From: Brevundimonas sp. UBA7664
GTDB lineage: Bacteria; Pseudomonadota; Alphaproteobacteria; Caulobacterales; Caulobacteraceae
Direction of reading: 5' to 3'
Assembly (NCBI RefSeq): GCF_002483305.1
Contig: NZ_DLHQ01000062.1
Location: 1-20,112, forward strand
Length of the DNA stretch: 20,112 nt
The translations under genes were made by a program, and so were the position numbers. Shown in pieces: positions 14,358-20,112 of the stretch. The notes below the pieces were generated by a model. The model worked only from the letters and a program-made list of their open reading frames with translations, made no database searches and was not told the DNA's origin. Each line of letters begins with the position of its first letter. Position 1 is the stretch's first letter.

Positions 14358-16849
14358 CCGGCGAGACGGGGGTAGCGCTTTCCCCCCTCTTCGCCGACTG
14401 GTTCGCGCGGCGCGGCTGGTCGCCGCGCAGGCACCAGCTGGAGATGATCGCGGCCGCCGAGGCAGGGTCGCACGCCCTGCTGGTCGCGCCGACGGGCGGC
14501 GGCAAGACCCTGGCGGGCTTCCTGCCGTCTCTGGTGGAGCTCGCCGAGCGGGGGCCGCGGCCGGCGTTCGGGCCCGGTTCGGGGGTGCACACCCTGTATC
14601 TGTCGCCGCTCAAGGCCCTGACCACCGACGTCGAGCGCAATCTGATGACCCCGATCCGCGAGATCGGGCTGAACATCCATGTCGAGAGCCGGACGGGCGA
14701 TACGAAACAGTCGAAGAAGCAGCGGCAACGGGAGAATCCGCCCGACATCCTGCTGACCACGCCCGAACAGCTGGCCCTGTTCTGCGCCTGGGACGGGGCG
14801 CGGGCGTATTTCGCCGACCTGAAATGCGTCGTGCTGGACGAGGTGCATGCGATCTGGAGCGGCAAGCGGGGGGACCTTCTGTCGCTGGGCCTGGGTCGGC
14901 TGCAGCAGTTCGCGCCGGGCATGCGGCGGGTGGCGCTGAGCGCGACCGTGGACGATCCGGAGATGATCGCGGACTGGCTGAGGCCCGGTGTGGAGGCCCC
15001 CGTCGCCATCGTCCGCGGCGACCCCGGCGCGCCGCCCGTGGTCGATGTGCTGGTCAGCGAGGGCAAGGTGCCGTGGGCCGGCCATACCGGCCAGCACGCC
15101 ATCCCCGAGGTCTATGAGGCGCTCAAACGCTCCGGAATGACCTTGATCTTCGTCAACACGCGCTGGCAGGCGGAGTTCGTCTTCCAGTCGTTGTGGGCCA
15201 TCAACGACGACGACCTGCCGATCGCCCTGCACCACGGCTCCCTGGCCGCCGAGCAGCGACGCAAGGTCGAGGCGGCGATGGCGCGGGGCGACCTGCGGGC
15301 CGTGGTCTGCACCTCGACGCTCGATCTCGGCATCGACTGGGGCGACGTCGATCTGGTCATCCAGCTGGCCGCGCCCAAGGGGGCCAGCCGGCTGGTGCAG
15401 CGGATCGGCCGGGCCAATCACCGGCTGGACGAGCCGTCGCGCGCCCTGATGGTGCCCGCCAGCCGGTTCGAGATGCTGGAATGCCAGGCCGCGCGCGAGG
15501 CGGTGGCCGAGAACGCCTTCGACTGGGAGCCGGTGCATACCGGCACGCTCGACACTCTGGCCCAGCACGTCATGGGTTGCGCCTGCTCCGAGCCCTTCGC
15601 CCTGGATGATCTGTATGCGGAGGTTACGGGCTGCGGCCCCTATCGCGGGCTCACGTACGAACAGTTCGAGGAGGTGGTCGATCTGGTCGCGACCGGCGGC
15701 TACGCCCTGCGCACCTATGAGCGGTTCGCGCGGATCGTCCGGACGCAGGACGGCAAGTGGAAGGTGCGCAACGCCCAGACGGCGCAGCGGCACCGGATGA
15801 ACGTCGGGACCATCGTGGCGGCCGCGACCCTGAACGTGCGCATCGCCTCGCGCCGCGGCGGGGCGTCGAAACAGCTGATAGGCGGCCGCAAGGTCGGCGA
15901 GGCGGAAGAGAACTATTTCGAACAGATGTCCCCCGGCGACACCTTCGTCTTCGCCGGCCAGGTCTGGGCCTTCCAGGGCATCAACGGCATGGACGCGCTG
16001 GTCACCCATGCCCAGGACAGGGACCCCAAGATCCCGTCATGGGGCGGCTCCAAATTCCCCATGTCGACGTCGCTGGCCAGCCGGGTCAGGGCCATGATCC
16101 AGGACCGCGACCACTGGCGCGTGCTGCCGCCCGACGTGCAGGAGTGGTTGGAACTGCAGGAGGCGCGGTCGGTCATTCCCGACGCCGGGACCCTGCTGGT
16201 CGAGACCTTCCCGCGCGGCTCGCGGCATTTCCTCGTCGCCTATCCGTTCGAGGGCGGGCTGGCGCATGCGACCCTGTGCATGCTGCTGACGCGGCGGCTG
16301 GACCGGCTGGGCGTCGGGCCGCTGGGGTTCGTCTGCACCGACTATTCCCTGGCCATCTGGTCGATCAAGCCGATGGATGGTCTCGACCTCGGCGCCCTGT
16401 TCGAACCCGACATGCTGGGCGACGATCTGGAGAGCTGGCTGGCCGAGAGCTTCATGATGAAGCGCACCTTCCGCAATTGCGCCCTGATCTCGGGGCTGAT
16501 CGAGAAGCGCCAGCCGGGCAATGAGAAGACCGGGCGGCAGGTGACCTTTTCGACGGACCTGATCTACGACGTGCTGCGCCGCCACCAGCCCGACCATCTG
16601 CTGCTCAAGACCGCCCGCGCCGACGCCGCCGCGGGCCTGCTGGACGTGGCCCGGCTGGGCCAGCTGCTCGAGCGGATCCGGGGCCAGATCCGGCATGTGC
16701 CGCTGGAGCGGCCCTCACCCTTCTGCGTGCCGGTGCTGGTCCAGATCGGGCGCGAGCGGGTCGGCGGCGGCCAGGCGGCGGAGATGATCCTCGACGCCAA
16801 TGCCTATGGATTCGACGAGGCGGAGCTGATCGCCGAGGTGATGGCGTGA
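14345..16849 (+). CDS. ligase-associated DNA damage response DEXH-box helicase (Lhr-core type)
   Basis: An 834-residue superfamily-2 helicase of the ligase-associated (TIGR04121/Lhr-core) family, proposed to work with an ATP-dependent DNA ligase, an exonuclease and PdeM in DNA repair. Motifs in order are Walker A APTGGGKT (48-55), LYLSPLKAL (84-92), TTPEQL (138-143), DEVH (165-168), SAT (199-201), the second RecA domain with HHGSL (296-300) and TSTLDLGIDW (323-332), and motif VI QRIGRANHR (352-360). The Lhr-type winged-helix and C-terminal core follows; length is normal for the family. GTG 14345 gives MRGLAGETGVALSPLFADWF and is the only sensible start; upstream residues in frame are shadow of the 57-residue gene. 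pdeM follows after a repeat element, which supports the family assignment. No ligase or exonuclease gene is adjacent. Confidence 0.9.
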   Translation: MRGLAGETGVALSPLFADWFARRGWSPRRHQLEMIAAAEAGSHALLVAPTGGGKTLAGFLPSLVELAERGPRPAFGPGSGVHTLYLSPLKALTTDVERNLMTPIREIGLNIHVESRTGDTKQSKKQRQRENPPDILLTTPEQLALFCAWDGARAYFADLKCVVLDEVHAIWSGKRGDLLSLGLGRLQQFAPGMRRVALSATVDDPEMIADWLRPGVEAPVAIVRGDPGAPPVVDVLVSEGKVPWAGHTGQHAIPEVYEALKRSGMTLIFVNTRWQAEFVFQSLWAINDDDLPIALHHGSLAAEQRRKVEAAMARGDLRAVVCTSTLDLGIDWGDVDLVIQLAAPKGASRLVQRIGRANHRLDEPSRALMVPASRFEMLECQAAREAVAENAFDWEPVHTGTLDTLAQHVMGCACSEPFALDDLYAEVTGCGPYRGLTYEQFEEVVDLVATGGYALRTYERFARIVRTQDGKWKVRNAQTAQRHRMNVGTIVAAATLNVRIASRRGGASKQLIGGRKVGEAEENYFEQMSPGDTFVFAGQVWAFQGINGMDALVTHAQDRDPKIPSWGGSKFPMSTSLASRVRAMIQDRDHWRVLPPDVQEWLELQEARSVIPDAGTLLVETFPRGSRHFLVAYPFEGGLAHATLCMLLTRRLDRLGVGPLGFVCTDYSLAIWSIKPMDGLDLGALFEPDMLGDDLESWLAESFMMKRTFRNCALISGLIEKRQPGNEKTGRQVTFSTDLIYDVLRRHQPDHLLLKTARADAAAGLLDVARLGQLLERIRGQIRHVPLERPSPFCVPVLVQIGRERVGGGQAAEMILDANAYGFDEAELIAEVMA

Positions 16850-16865
16850 AGGCGCGCCCACAGCC

Positions 16866-17048
16866 CCCTCTCCCATTGGGAGAGGGCTTGAGCCTCCGGG
16901 AGCGAAGCGATCGGCAAGGCGAAAGGGTGTGGGTCGACGGTTTCAGTCGGCGTAAGCCGCACCCCGATCCCTGCGACGGCTCACGCCGACTGCAACCGTC
17001 GACCCTCATCCGACCGCTTTGCGGCCACCTTCTCCCAATGGGAGAAGG
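16866..17048. repeat. inverted-repeat (BIME/MITE-like) element with terminal hairpins
   Basis: This 183-bp element fills the gap between the helicase gene and pdeM. Outer hairpins are CCCTCTCCC/GGGAGAGGG (16866-16886, loop ATT) and CCTTCTCCC/GGGAGAAGG (17028-17048, loop AAT). Inner 29-nt arms, 16931-16959 and 16977-17005, are inverted copies matching at 27 of 29 positions and contain the palindrome GTCGAC. Between arms and hairpins, GAGCGAAGCGATCGG on the left and the reverse complement of CCGACCGCTTTGC on the right are also related. So two diverged copies of one roughly 80-100-bp unit lie head to head. Similar hairpin-plus-GAGCGAAGCGA repeats are scattered between genes in many alphaproteobacteria (recall). 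No transposase is present and I saw no other copy in this window. Confidence 0.85.
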
Positions 17049-17054
17049 ACGATG
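17028..17054 (+). promoter_or_regulatory. pdeM ribosome-binding site inside the repeat's terminal hairpin
   Basis: The 3' half of the right terminal hairpin, GGGAGAAGG (17040-17048), contains GGAG (17041-17044) exactly 7 nt before the ATG at 17052. In mRNA this SD would pair with CCTTCTCCC (17028-17036) in a 9-bp stem with a 3-nt loop, so initiation on pdeM could be restrained by the repeat. The arrangement is seen directly; the effect is inference. Confidence 0.6.
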
Positions 17055-17783
17055 AACGCCGCGCTGAAGCAGGCCCTGTCCCCGGCGCGCTGCCCCAGCG
17101 GGGGCCTGCGCGTCTCCATCGAAGGCGAGCCCTGCGTGCTGCGCTGTTCGGGGGCTCTATGGGTGCTGAACCATCAGACCCTGATCGCGGCCGACCTGCA
17201 TCTGGAGAAGGGCTCGGCCTTTGCCGCCCGCGGCCAGATGCTGCCGCCCTACGACAGCCGGGCGACGCTGGACCGGCTTGAGGCCGAGATCGACGCCCTG
17301 CAGCCGGCGGCGGTCGTGCTGCTGGGTGACAGCTTCCACGACGCGGCCTCGGTGAGCCGGATGGCGACGGACGACAAGGCGCGGCTGGACCGGCTGGCGG
17401 CGGGCCGCGACTGGATCTGGCTGGAGGGCAACCACGACATCGCCGCCCTCGCCGGGGCGATGGACGATCTCGTGGGCGAGGTGGTGGAAACGATGGCGCT
17501 GGGCTCCCTGCGCCTGATCCATGAGCCGCAGCCGGGCGTGCAACCGGGCGAGATCGCCGGCCACCTGCACCCGGCGGCGCGGGTCGCGGCGCACGGGCGC
17601 GGCGTGCGGCGGCCGGCCTTTGTGACGGACGGACGGCGCGCGGTGCTGCCGGCGTTCGGGGCGTTCACGGGCGGGCTGGATGTGCGGGACCCGGCGATCG
17701 CGGGGCTGTTCGGAGAGCCGCCTATGGCTGCGGCGTTGGGACGGGACCGGGTGCATGCGCTGGCGTGGGAGGCGCTGCGATAG
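17052..17783 (+). CDS. pdeM: ligase-associated DNA damage response phosphoesterase PdeM
   Basis: A 243-residue calcineurin-like metallophosphoesterase of the TIGR04123 family, which accompanies the ligase-associated helicase. Its exact DNA substrate is not established. Metal-binding motifs are all present: D48-x-H50 in AADLHLEKG, GDSFHD (92-97), GNHD (126-129), H157 in LIHEP and GHLHP (170-174). ATG 17052 has an SD supplied by the repeat element; the upstream in-frame TTG at 17019 lies inside that repeat and would add 11 repeat-encoded residues. It lies 202 nt after the helicase stop, all of it repeat or flank. The last 62 nt overlap the 3' end of plsC on the opposite strand; the C-terminal residues beyond about 222 are therefore under double coding constraint. 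Confidence 0.93.
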   Translation: MNAALKQALSPARCPSGGLRVSIEGEPCVLRCSGALWVLNHQTLIAADLHLEKGSAFAARGQMLPPYDSRATLDRLEAEIDALQPAAVVLLGDSFHDAASVSRMATDDKARLDRLAAGRDWIWLEGNHDIAALAGAMDDLVGEVVETMALGSLRLIHEPQPGVQPGEIAGHLHPAARVAAHGRGVRRPAFVTDGRRAVLPAFGAFTGGLDVRDPAIAGLFGEPPMAAALGRDRVHALAWEALR

Positions 17784-18492
17784 GGTTTCGCACAAGCAGC
17801 GCGTTTGACGCCGTCTCGATCCGCTCCTCCAGCTGCGCCATGAACGCGTCCCGCTTCAAACCCGCCGGGATCGCCGGCAGAAACTCATAGACCACCGTCC
17901 CCGGGTACCGGCGGAACCCGTGTGCGGGCCAGTGGACGCCCGAATTGGTCGCCATCGGGGTGCAGGGGCAGTCGAGGTCGCGGTACAGCGCCGCGATCCC
18001 GGGCTTGTAGTCGGCGGGGGCGCCGACGGGCGCACGGGTGCCTTCCGGGAAGATCAGCATCTGACGGCCCTCGGCGAACCGCAGGCGCGCCTGTCTGACC
18101 ATGTCCTTCAGCGCCTTCGAATGGGCCGAACGGTCGACGGCGATCATCTTCGTCTTGACCGCAAACCAGCCGAAGAAGGGCAGGGGCGCCAGTTCCTTCT
18201 TCATGATGAAACAGTTGTCGGGCAGGACCGCGAACGGGGCGATGACATCCAGCATCGACTGGTGTTTCCCGGCGATCAGGCAGGCCCCGACCGGCATATG
18301 TTCCACGCCCCGGAACTCGACCCTGACCCCCGCGATCCAGCGCAGGCCGAACAGGCAGAATTTCGACCAGTTGCGGATCACCCACATCGCCTGACGGTAG
18401 GGCATCAGCAGGGCCGGCGACAGGCCGACGGCGAACAGGGCCATCGACAGATAGAGCCAGGCGACGAACAGCAGCGACCGGATGGTGACCAC
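17722..18492 (-). CDS. plsC: 1-acyl-sn-glycerol-3-phosphate acyltransferase
   Basis: A 256-residue membrane-associated LPLAT/PlsC-family acyltransferase, converting lysophosphatidate to phosphatidate in phospholipid synthesis. The N-terminal hydrophobic segment spans about 5-30. Motif I is H77-x4-D82 in GKHQSMLD, motif II PFFGWFAVKT (105-114), motif III FPEGTR (148-153) and motif IV PMATNSG (179-185). The start is GTG 18492, one base after the stop of the preceding ydcF-like gene. The C-terminal tail, ending AAPPTPAHAPGPVPTPQP, is Pro/Ala-rich and low complexity, and lies over the pdeM 3' end. Several LPLAT enzymes share these motifs, so another acyl acceptor cannot be excluded. It forms the end of the ftsE-ftsX-ydcF-plsC run. 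Confidence 0.92.
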   Translation of the reverse strand: MVTIRSLLFVAWLYLSMALFAVGLSPALLMPYRQAMWVIRNWSKFCLFGLRWIAGVRVEFRGVEHMPVGACLIAGKHQSMLDVIAPFAVLPDNCFIMKKELAPLPFFGWFAVKTKMIAVDRSAHSKALKDMVRQARLRFAEGRQMLIFPEGTRAPVGAPADYKPGIAALYRDLDCPCTPMATNSGVHWPAHGFRRYPGTVVYEFLPAIPAGLKRDAFMAQLEERIETASNALLVRNPIAAPPTPAHAPGPVPTPQP

Positions 18493-19122
18493 TCAGGCGG
18501 CCTTTTCAGCCGGGGCGTCGGCGGGCGCTTCGGCCGTAACGGCTCGGCCGCCGCCGACGGTCGCGCGCGCCAGGGCGGCGAGGTATTTCATATATTCCAG
18601 CGTCATACGCCGCGCCGTCACCGCGGCCCTCCACCAGCGGGAATTGTCCAGCGACGGCGTCTCGACGGCATAGGAGGTCAGCTCGACGCCCGGTGCGGCG
18701 GCGCGGATCTCGGTCAGGGCGCGGGGCATGTGATAGTCCGAGGTCACCACGATCAGGCTGTCATAGCCCTTGGCGTCCGCCCAGGCGGCGATTTCCTGGG
18801 CGTTGCCGACCGTGTCCTCGGCCTCGAAGCCGAGGTCGACGCAGCAGTTGAACAGGCGGTTCGAACCGGGGGTCAGGGCGCGCAGCTCCTGGCGGCGGAC
18901 CTCGCGGTTGACGCCCGAGATCAGCACCCGCTGGCCCTTGTCCTGCTCCAGAAGGCGGATGGCGGCGTTGACCCGTTCGGCCGAGGGGCCGGTCAGGGCC
19001 ACGATGGCGTCGGCGCGGGTCGGCTCGGGCGCAGGCGTGAAGCCGCGCACGCGATCGGCGAAGGCGAACAGGCCGATCGTCCAGATCAGCACCAGAATGG
19101 CGATGAAGGTCAGAAACTTCAT
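18493..19122 (-). CDS. YdcF-like (DUF218) envelope protein
   Basis: A 209-residue protein with an N-terminal membrane anchor (about 3-22) and a DUF218/YdcF domain. Landmarks are ADAIVALTGPSAERVNAAIRL (37-57, the ALTG strand-loop), RVLISGVN (65-72), GNAQEIAAWA (106-115) and LIVVTSDYHMPRA (123-135); the last two blocks are the strongest family signature. Relatives such as ElyC/SanA influence peptidoglycan or envelope integrity, so a role near ftsEX in envelope maintenance is plausible. A Cys pair, FNCC (91-94), is unusual. It begins 9 nt after ftsX and ends one base before plsC. The Ala/Glu-rich C-terminal tail is low complexity. Function is inferred from family only. Confidence 0.85.
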   Translation of the reverse strand: MKFLTFIAILVLIWTIGLFAFADRVRGFTPAPEPTRADAIVALTGPSAERVNAAIRLLEQDKGQRVLISGVNREVRRQELRALTPGSNRLFNCCVDLGFEAEDTVGNAQEIAAWADAKGYDSLIVVTSDYHMPRALTEIRAAAPGVELTSYAVETPSLDNSRWWRAAVTARRMTLEYMKYLAALARATVGGGRAVTAEAPADAPAEKAA

Positions 19123-19131
19123 GCGCTTAAC

Positions 19132-20013
19132 CTAGTGACCCCGCTTCAGCCGCGCCAGAGCGGTGAATCGCGCCGCCACAAGCGCCACCGTAGCCGCCAG
19201 CAGCGGACATGGCGAGAGAATCAACAGGTCGCTCCAGGCCAGCGGCAGGGCGGGGGTCACGCCCTCGGCCCCGCCGAGAAAACGCAGGCCCGCGACCAGG
19301 ACCATGGCGACCAGCGCCCCGATGGCTCCCGCCCCGGCGGCCAGCAGGCCGTAACGGGCCTGGAAGAGGCCGGCGATGGCGCCGTCCGAGGCGCCGTTCA
19401 GGCTCAACGTATTGATCACCCCCGACTGCGCCGCCATCCCGGCCCGGGTGGCGTAGGCGACGGCGGCTCCGGCGGCGCCGGCGGTGAGCAGGAAGGCGGC
19501 GGCTGCAAGGAGGGTGATCAGACCCGCCGACCGCTCGACCTCGCCGCGCCACAGGCTGTGGTCGTCGACGGTGGCGTCCAGCCCGGCCTCGGCCAGGGCC
19601 CGGCCCAGGGTCACGGCGCTGGCCGGGGCGGACCGGTCCAGCCGCACCGTGACCAGATGCGGAATGGGCAGGTCGGGCAGGACGGCGTCGCCGATCCAGG
19701 GGCGCAACAGGGCCTCGGCGGTCTCGCGGTCCATGGCCTCGGCCTCGTCGACGCCCTCGACCCCGGCCAGGGTCTGGGCGGCGCGGGCAGCGGCCTCGGC
19801 CCCGGTCTCGCCGACGCGCGGGCGGACCTGCACCGTGGCCTCGGCCCGCAGCTCGCGGGCCCAGCCGTGGGCGGCGCGGTCCGCCGAAACGGCGCCGACG
19901 GCGGACAGGCAGGCGAGGAAGCAGAGGACGGCGATCAGCCCCGCCAGCCAGGCCTCGCCCCCCGCGCCGCGCGGCAGCAGGGGCGCGCGGCCGTTGAAAA
20001 GGCGGGCGATCAT
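19132..20013 (-). CDS. ftsX: cell division protein FtsX
   Basis: A 293-residue integral membrane subunit of the FtsEX ABC-type complex, which couples ATP hydrolysis at the divisome to periplasmic peptidoglycan hydrolases. The topology fits FtsX: helix 1 about 22-44, a large periplasmic domain about 45-160, helix 2 about 163-188, then helices about 221-245 and 262-284. IPHLVTVRLD (117-126) and the cytoplasmic NTLSLNGASDGAIAGLFQARY (201-221) match the family. ATG 20013 overlaps the ftsE stop (ATGA). The ydcF-like gene starts 9 nt after it. The sequence is very Ala-rich but full length. Confidence 0.92.
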   Translation of the reverse strand: MIARLFNGRAPLLPRGAGGEAWLAGLIAVLCFLACLSAVGAVSADRAAHGWARELRAEATVQVRPRVGETGAEAAARAAQTLAGVEGVDEAEAMDRETAEALLRPWIGDAVLPDLPIPHLVTVRLDRSAPASAVTLGRALAEAGLDATVDDHSLWRGEVERSAGLITLLAAAAFLLTAGAAGAAVAYATRAGMAAQSGVINTLSLNGASDGAIAGLFQARYGLLAAGAGAIGALVAMVLVAGLRFLGGAEGVTPALPLAWSDLLILSPCPLLAATVALVAARFTALARLKRGH

Positions 20014-20112
20014 GCCGCGCCTCCCGTCAGGCGTCCGCCCTCCAGCCGCAGCACCGTCGCGCCGGACCGCTCGGCCAGGGCCTCGTCATGGCTGGCGATC
20101 AGCACCGTGGTG
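20010..20112 (-). CDS. ftsE: FtsE, C-terminal end (partial, continues past the window edge)
   Basis: Only the last 33 codons are present. Read on the minus strand they give TTVLIASHDEALAERSG… ending GGRLTGGAA, with the ABC ATPase H-loop histidine in ASHD. The TGA overlaps the ftsX ATG. The identity rests on the H-loop and the linkage to ftsX; the nucleotide-binding motifs lie outside the window. Confidence 0.88.
   Translation of the reverse strand, partial: TTVLIASHDEALAERSGATVLRLEGGRLTGGAA

Noticed and set aside
14354..16009. 551-codon antisense frame over the DEXH helicase
   Set aside because: It is a shadow of a gene with all helicase motifs; no start context or domain.
16866..17048. Intrinsic terminator or CRISPR-like repeat between helicase and pdeM
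   Set aside because: The hairpins have no U-tract, and the repeats are inverted rather than regularly spaced direct repeats.
16846..17055. 69-codon ORF across the repeat (contains PLPLGEGLSLRERSDR)
   Set aside because: It is the translation of a scattered non-coding repeat, a well-known source of false ORFs, and starts inside the helicase stop region.

Overview
The window is high-G+C, gene-dense alphaproteobacterial chromosome, most likely Caulobacterales and probably Brevundimonas-like. The strongest pointer is a full-length PodJ-type polarity protein. Its promoter carries candidate DnaA, CtrA and GANTC (CcrM/GcrA) sites, a combination typical of Caulobacter-type cell-cycle control. Gene families, overlapping ATGA/TGATG junctions and GTG/TTG starts agree. 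The species is inference; no rRNA or other marker is present.

Layout. 1-2300 (+): arginine genes argD and argF, closed by a hairpin at 2309-2334 shared with the converging unit. 2360-3145 (-): a small two-helix membrane protein followed by a general-stress PNPOx-like flavoprotein. 3146-3364: divergent regulatory region. 3365-6196 (+): podJ. 6321-8367 (+): a tightly overlapping set of a TauE/SafE permease, its usual partner TIGR02186-type protein and a lower-G+C 105-residue membrane protein. 8374-14102 (-): a probable operon of a DinG/XPD-like Fe-S helicase, a DUF2125 protein, a chorismate-mutase-like protein and hisC. 14184-17783 (+): a 57-residue membrane protein, a ligase-associated DEXH (Lhr-core) helicase, a 183-bp inverted-repeat element and the phosphoesterase pdeM. 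17722-20112 (-): ftsE (3' end only), ftsX, a YdcF-like protein and plsC, all but touching; plsC overlaps the 3' end of pdeM on the opposite strand.

Function. The window covers amino-acid synthesis (arginine, histidine, possibly the chorismate branch), cell polarity and division (podJ, ftsEX), envelope lipids (plsC) and DNA repair (two divergent helicases and PdeM). The ligase and exonuclease partners of the ligase-associated repair set are not here.

Most interesting points: the repeat element whose terminal hairpin contains the ribosome-binding site of pdeM; the podJ promoter architecture and the apparent lack of a C-terminal peptidoglycan-binding domain in PodJ; the 57-residue ORF translationally overlapping the DEXH helicase; and a chorismate-mutase-like gene beside hisC without an adjacent tyrA. 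I found no CRISPR array, tRNA, rRNA, transposase or prophage, and no clearly undescribed multi-gene system. No stretch over about 300 bases lacks a gene.
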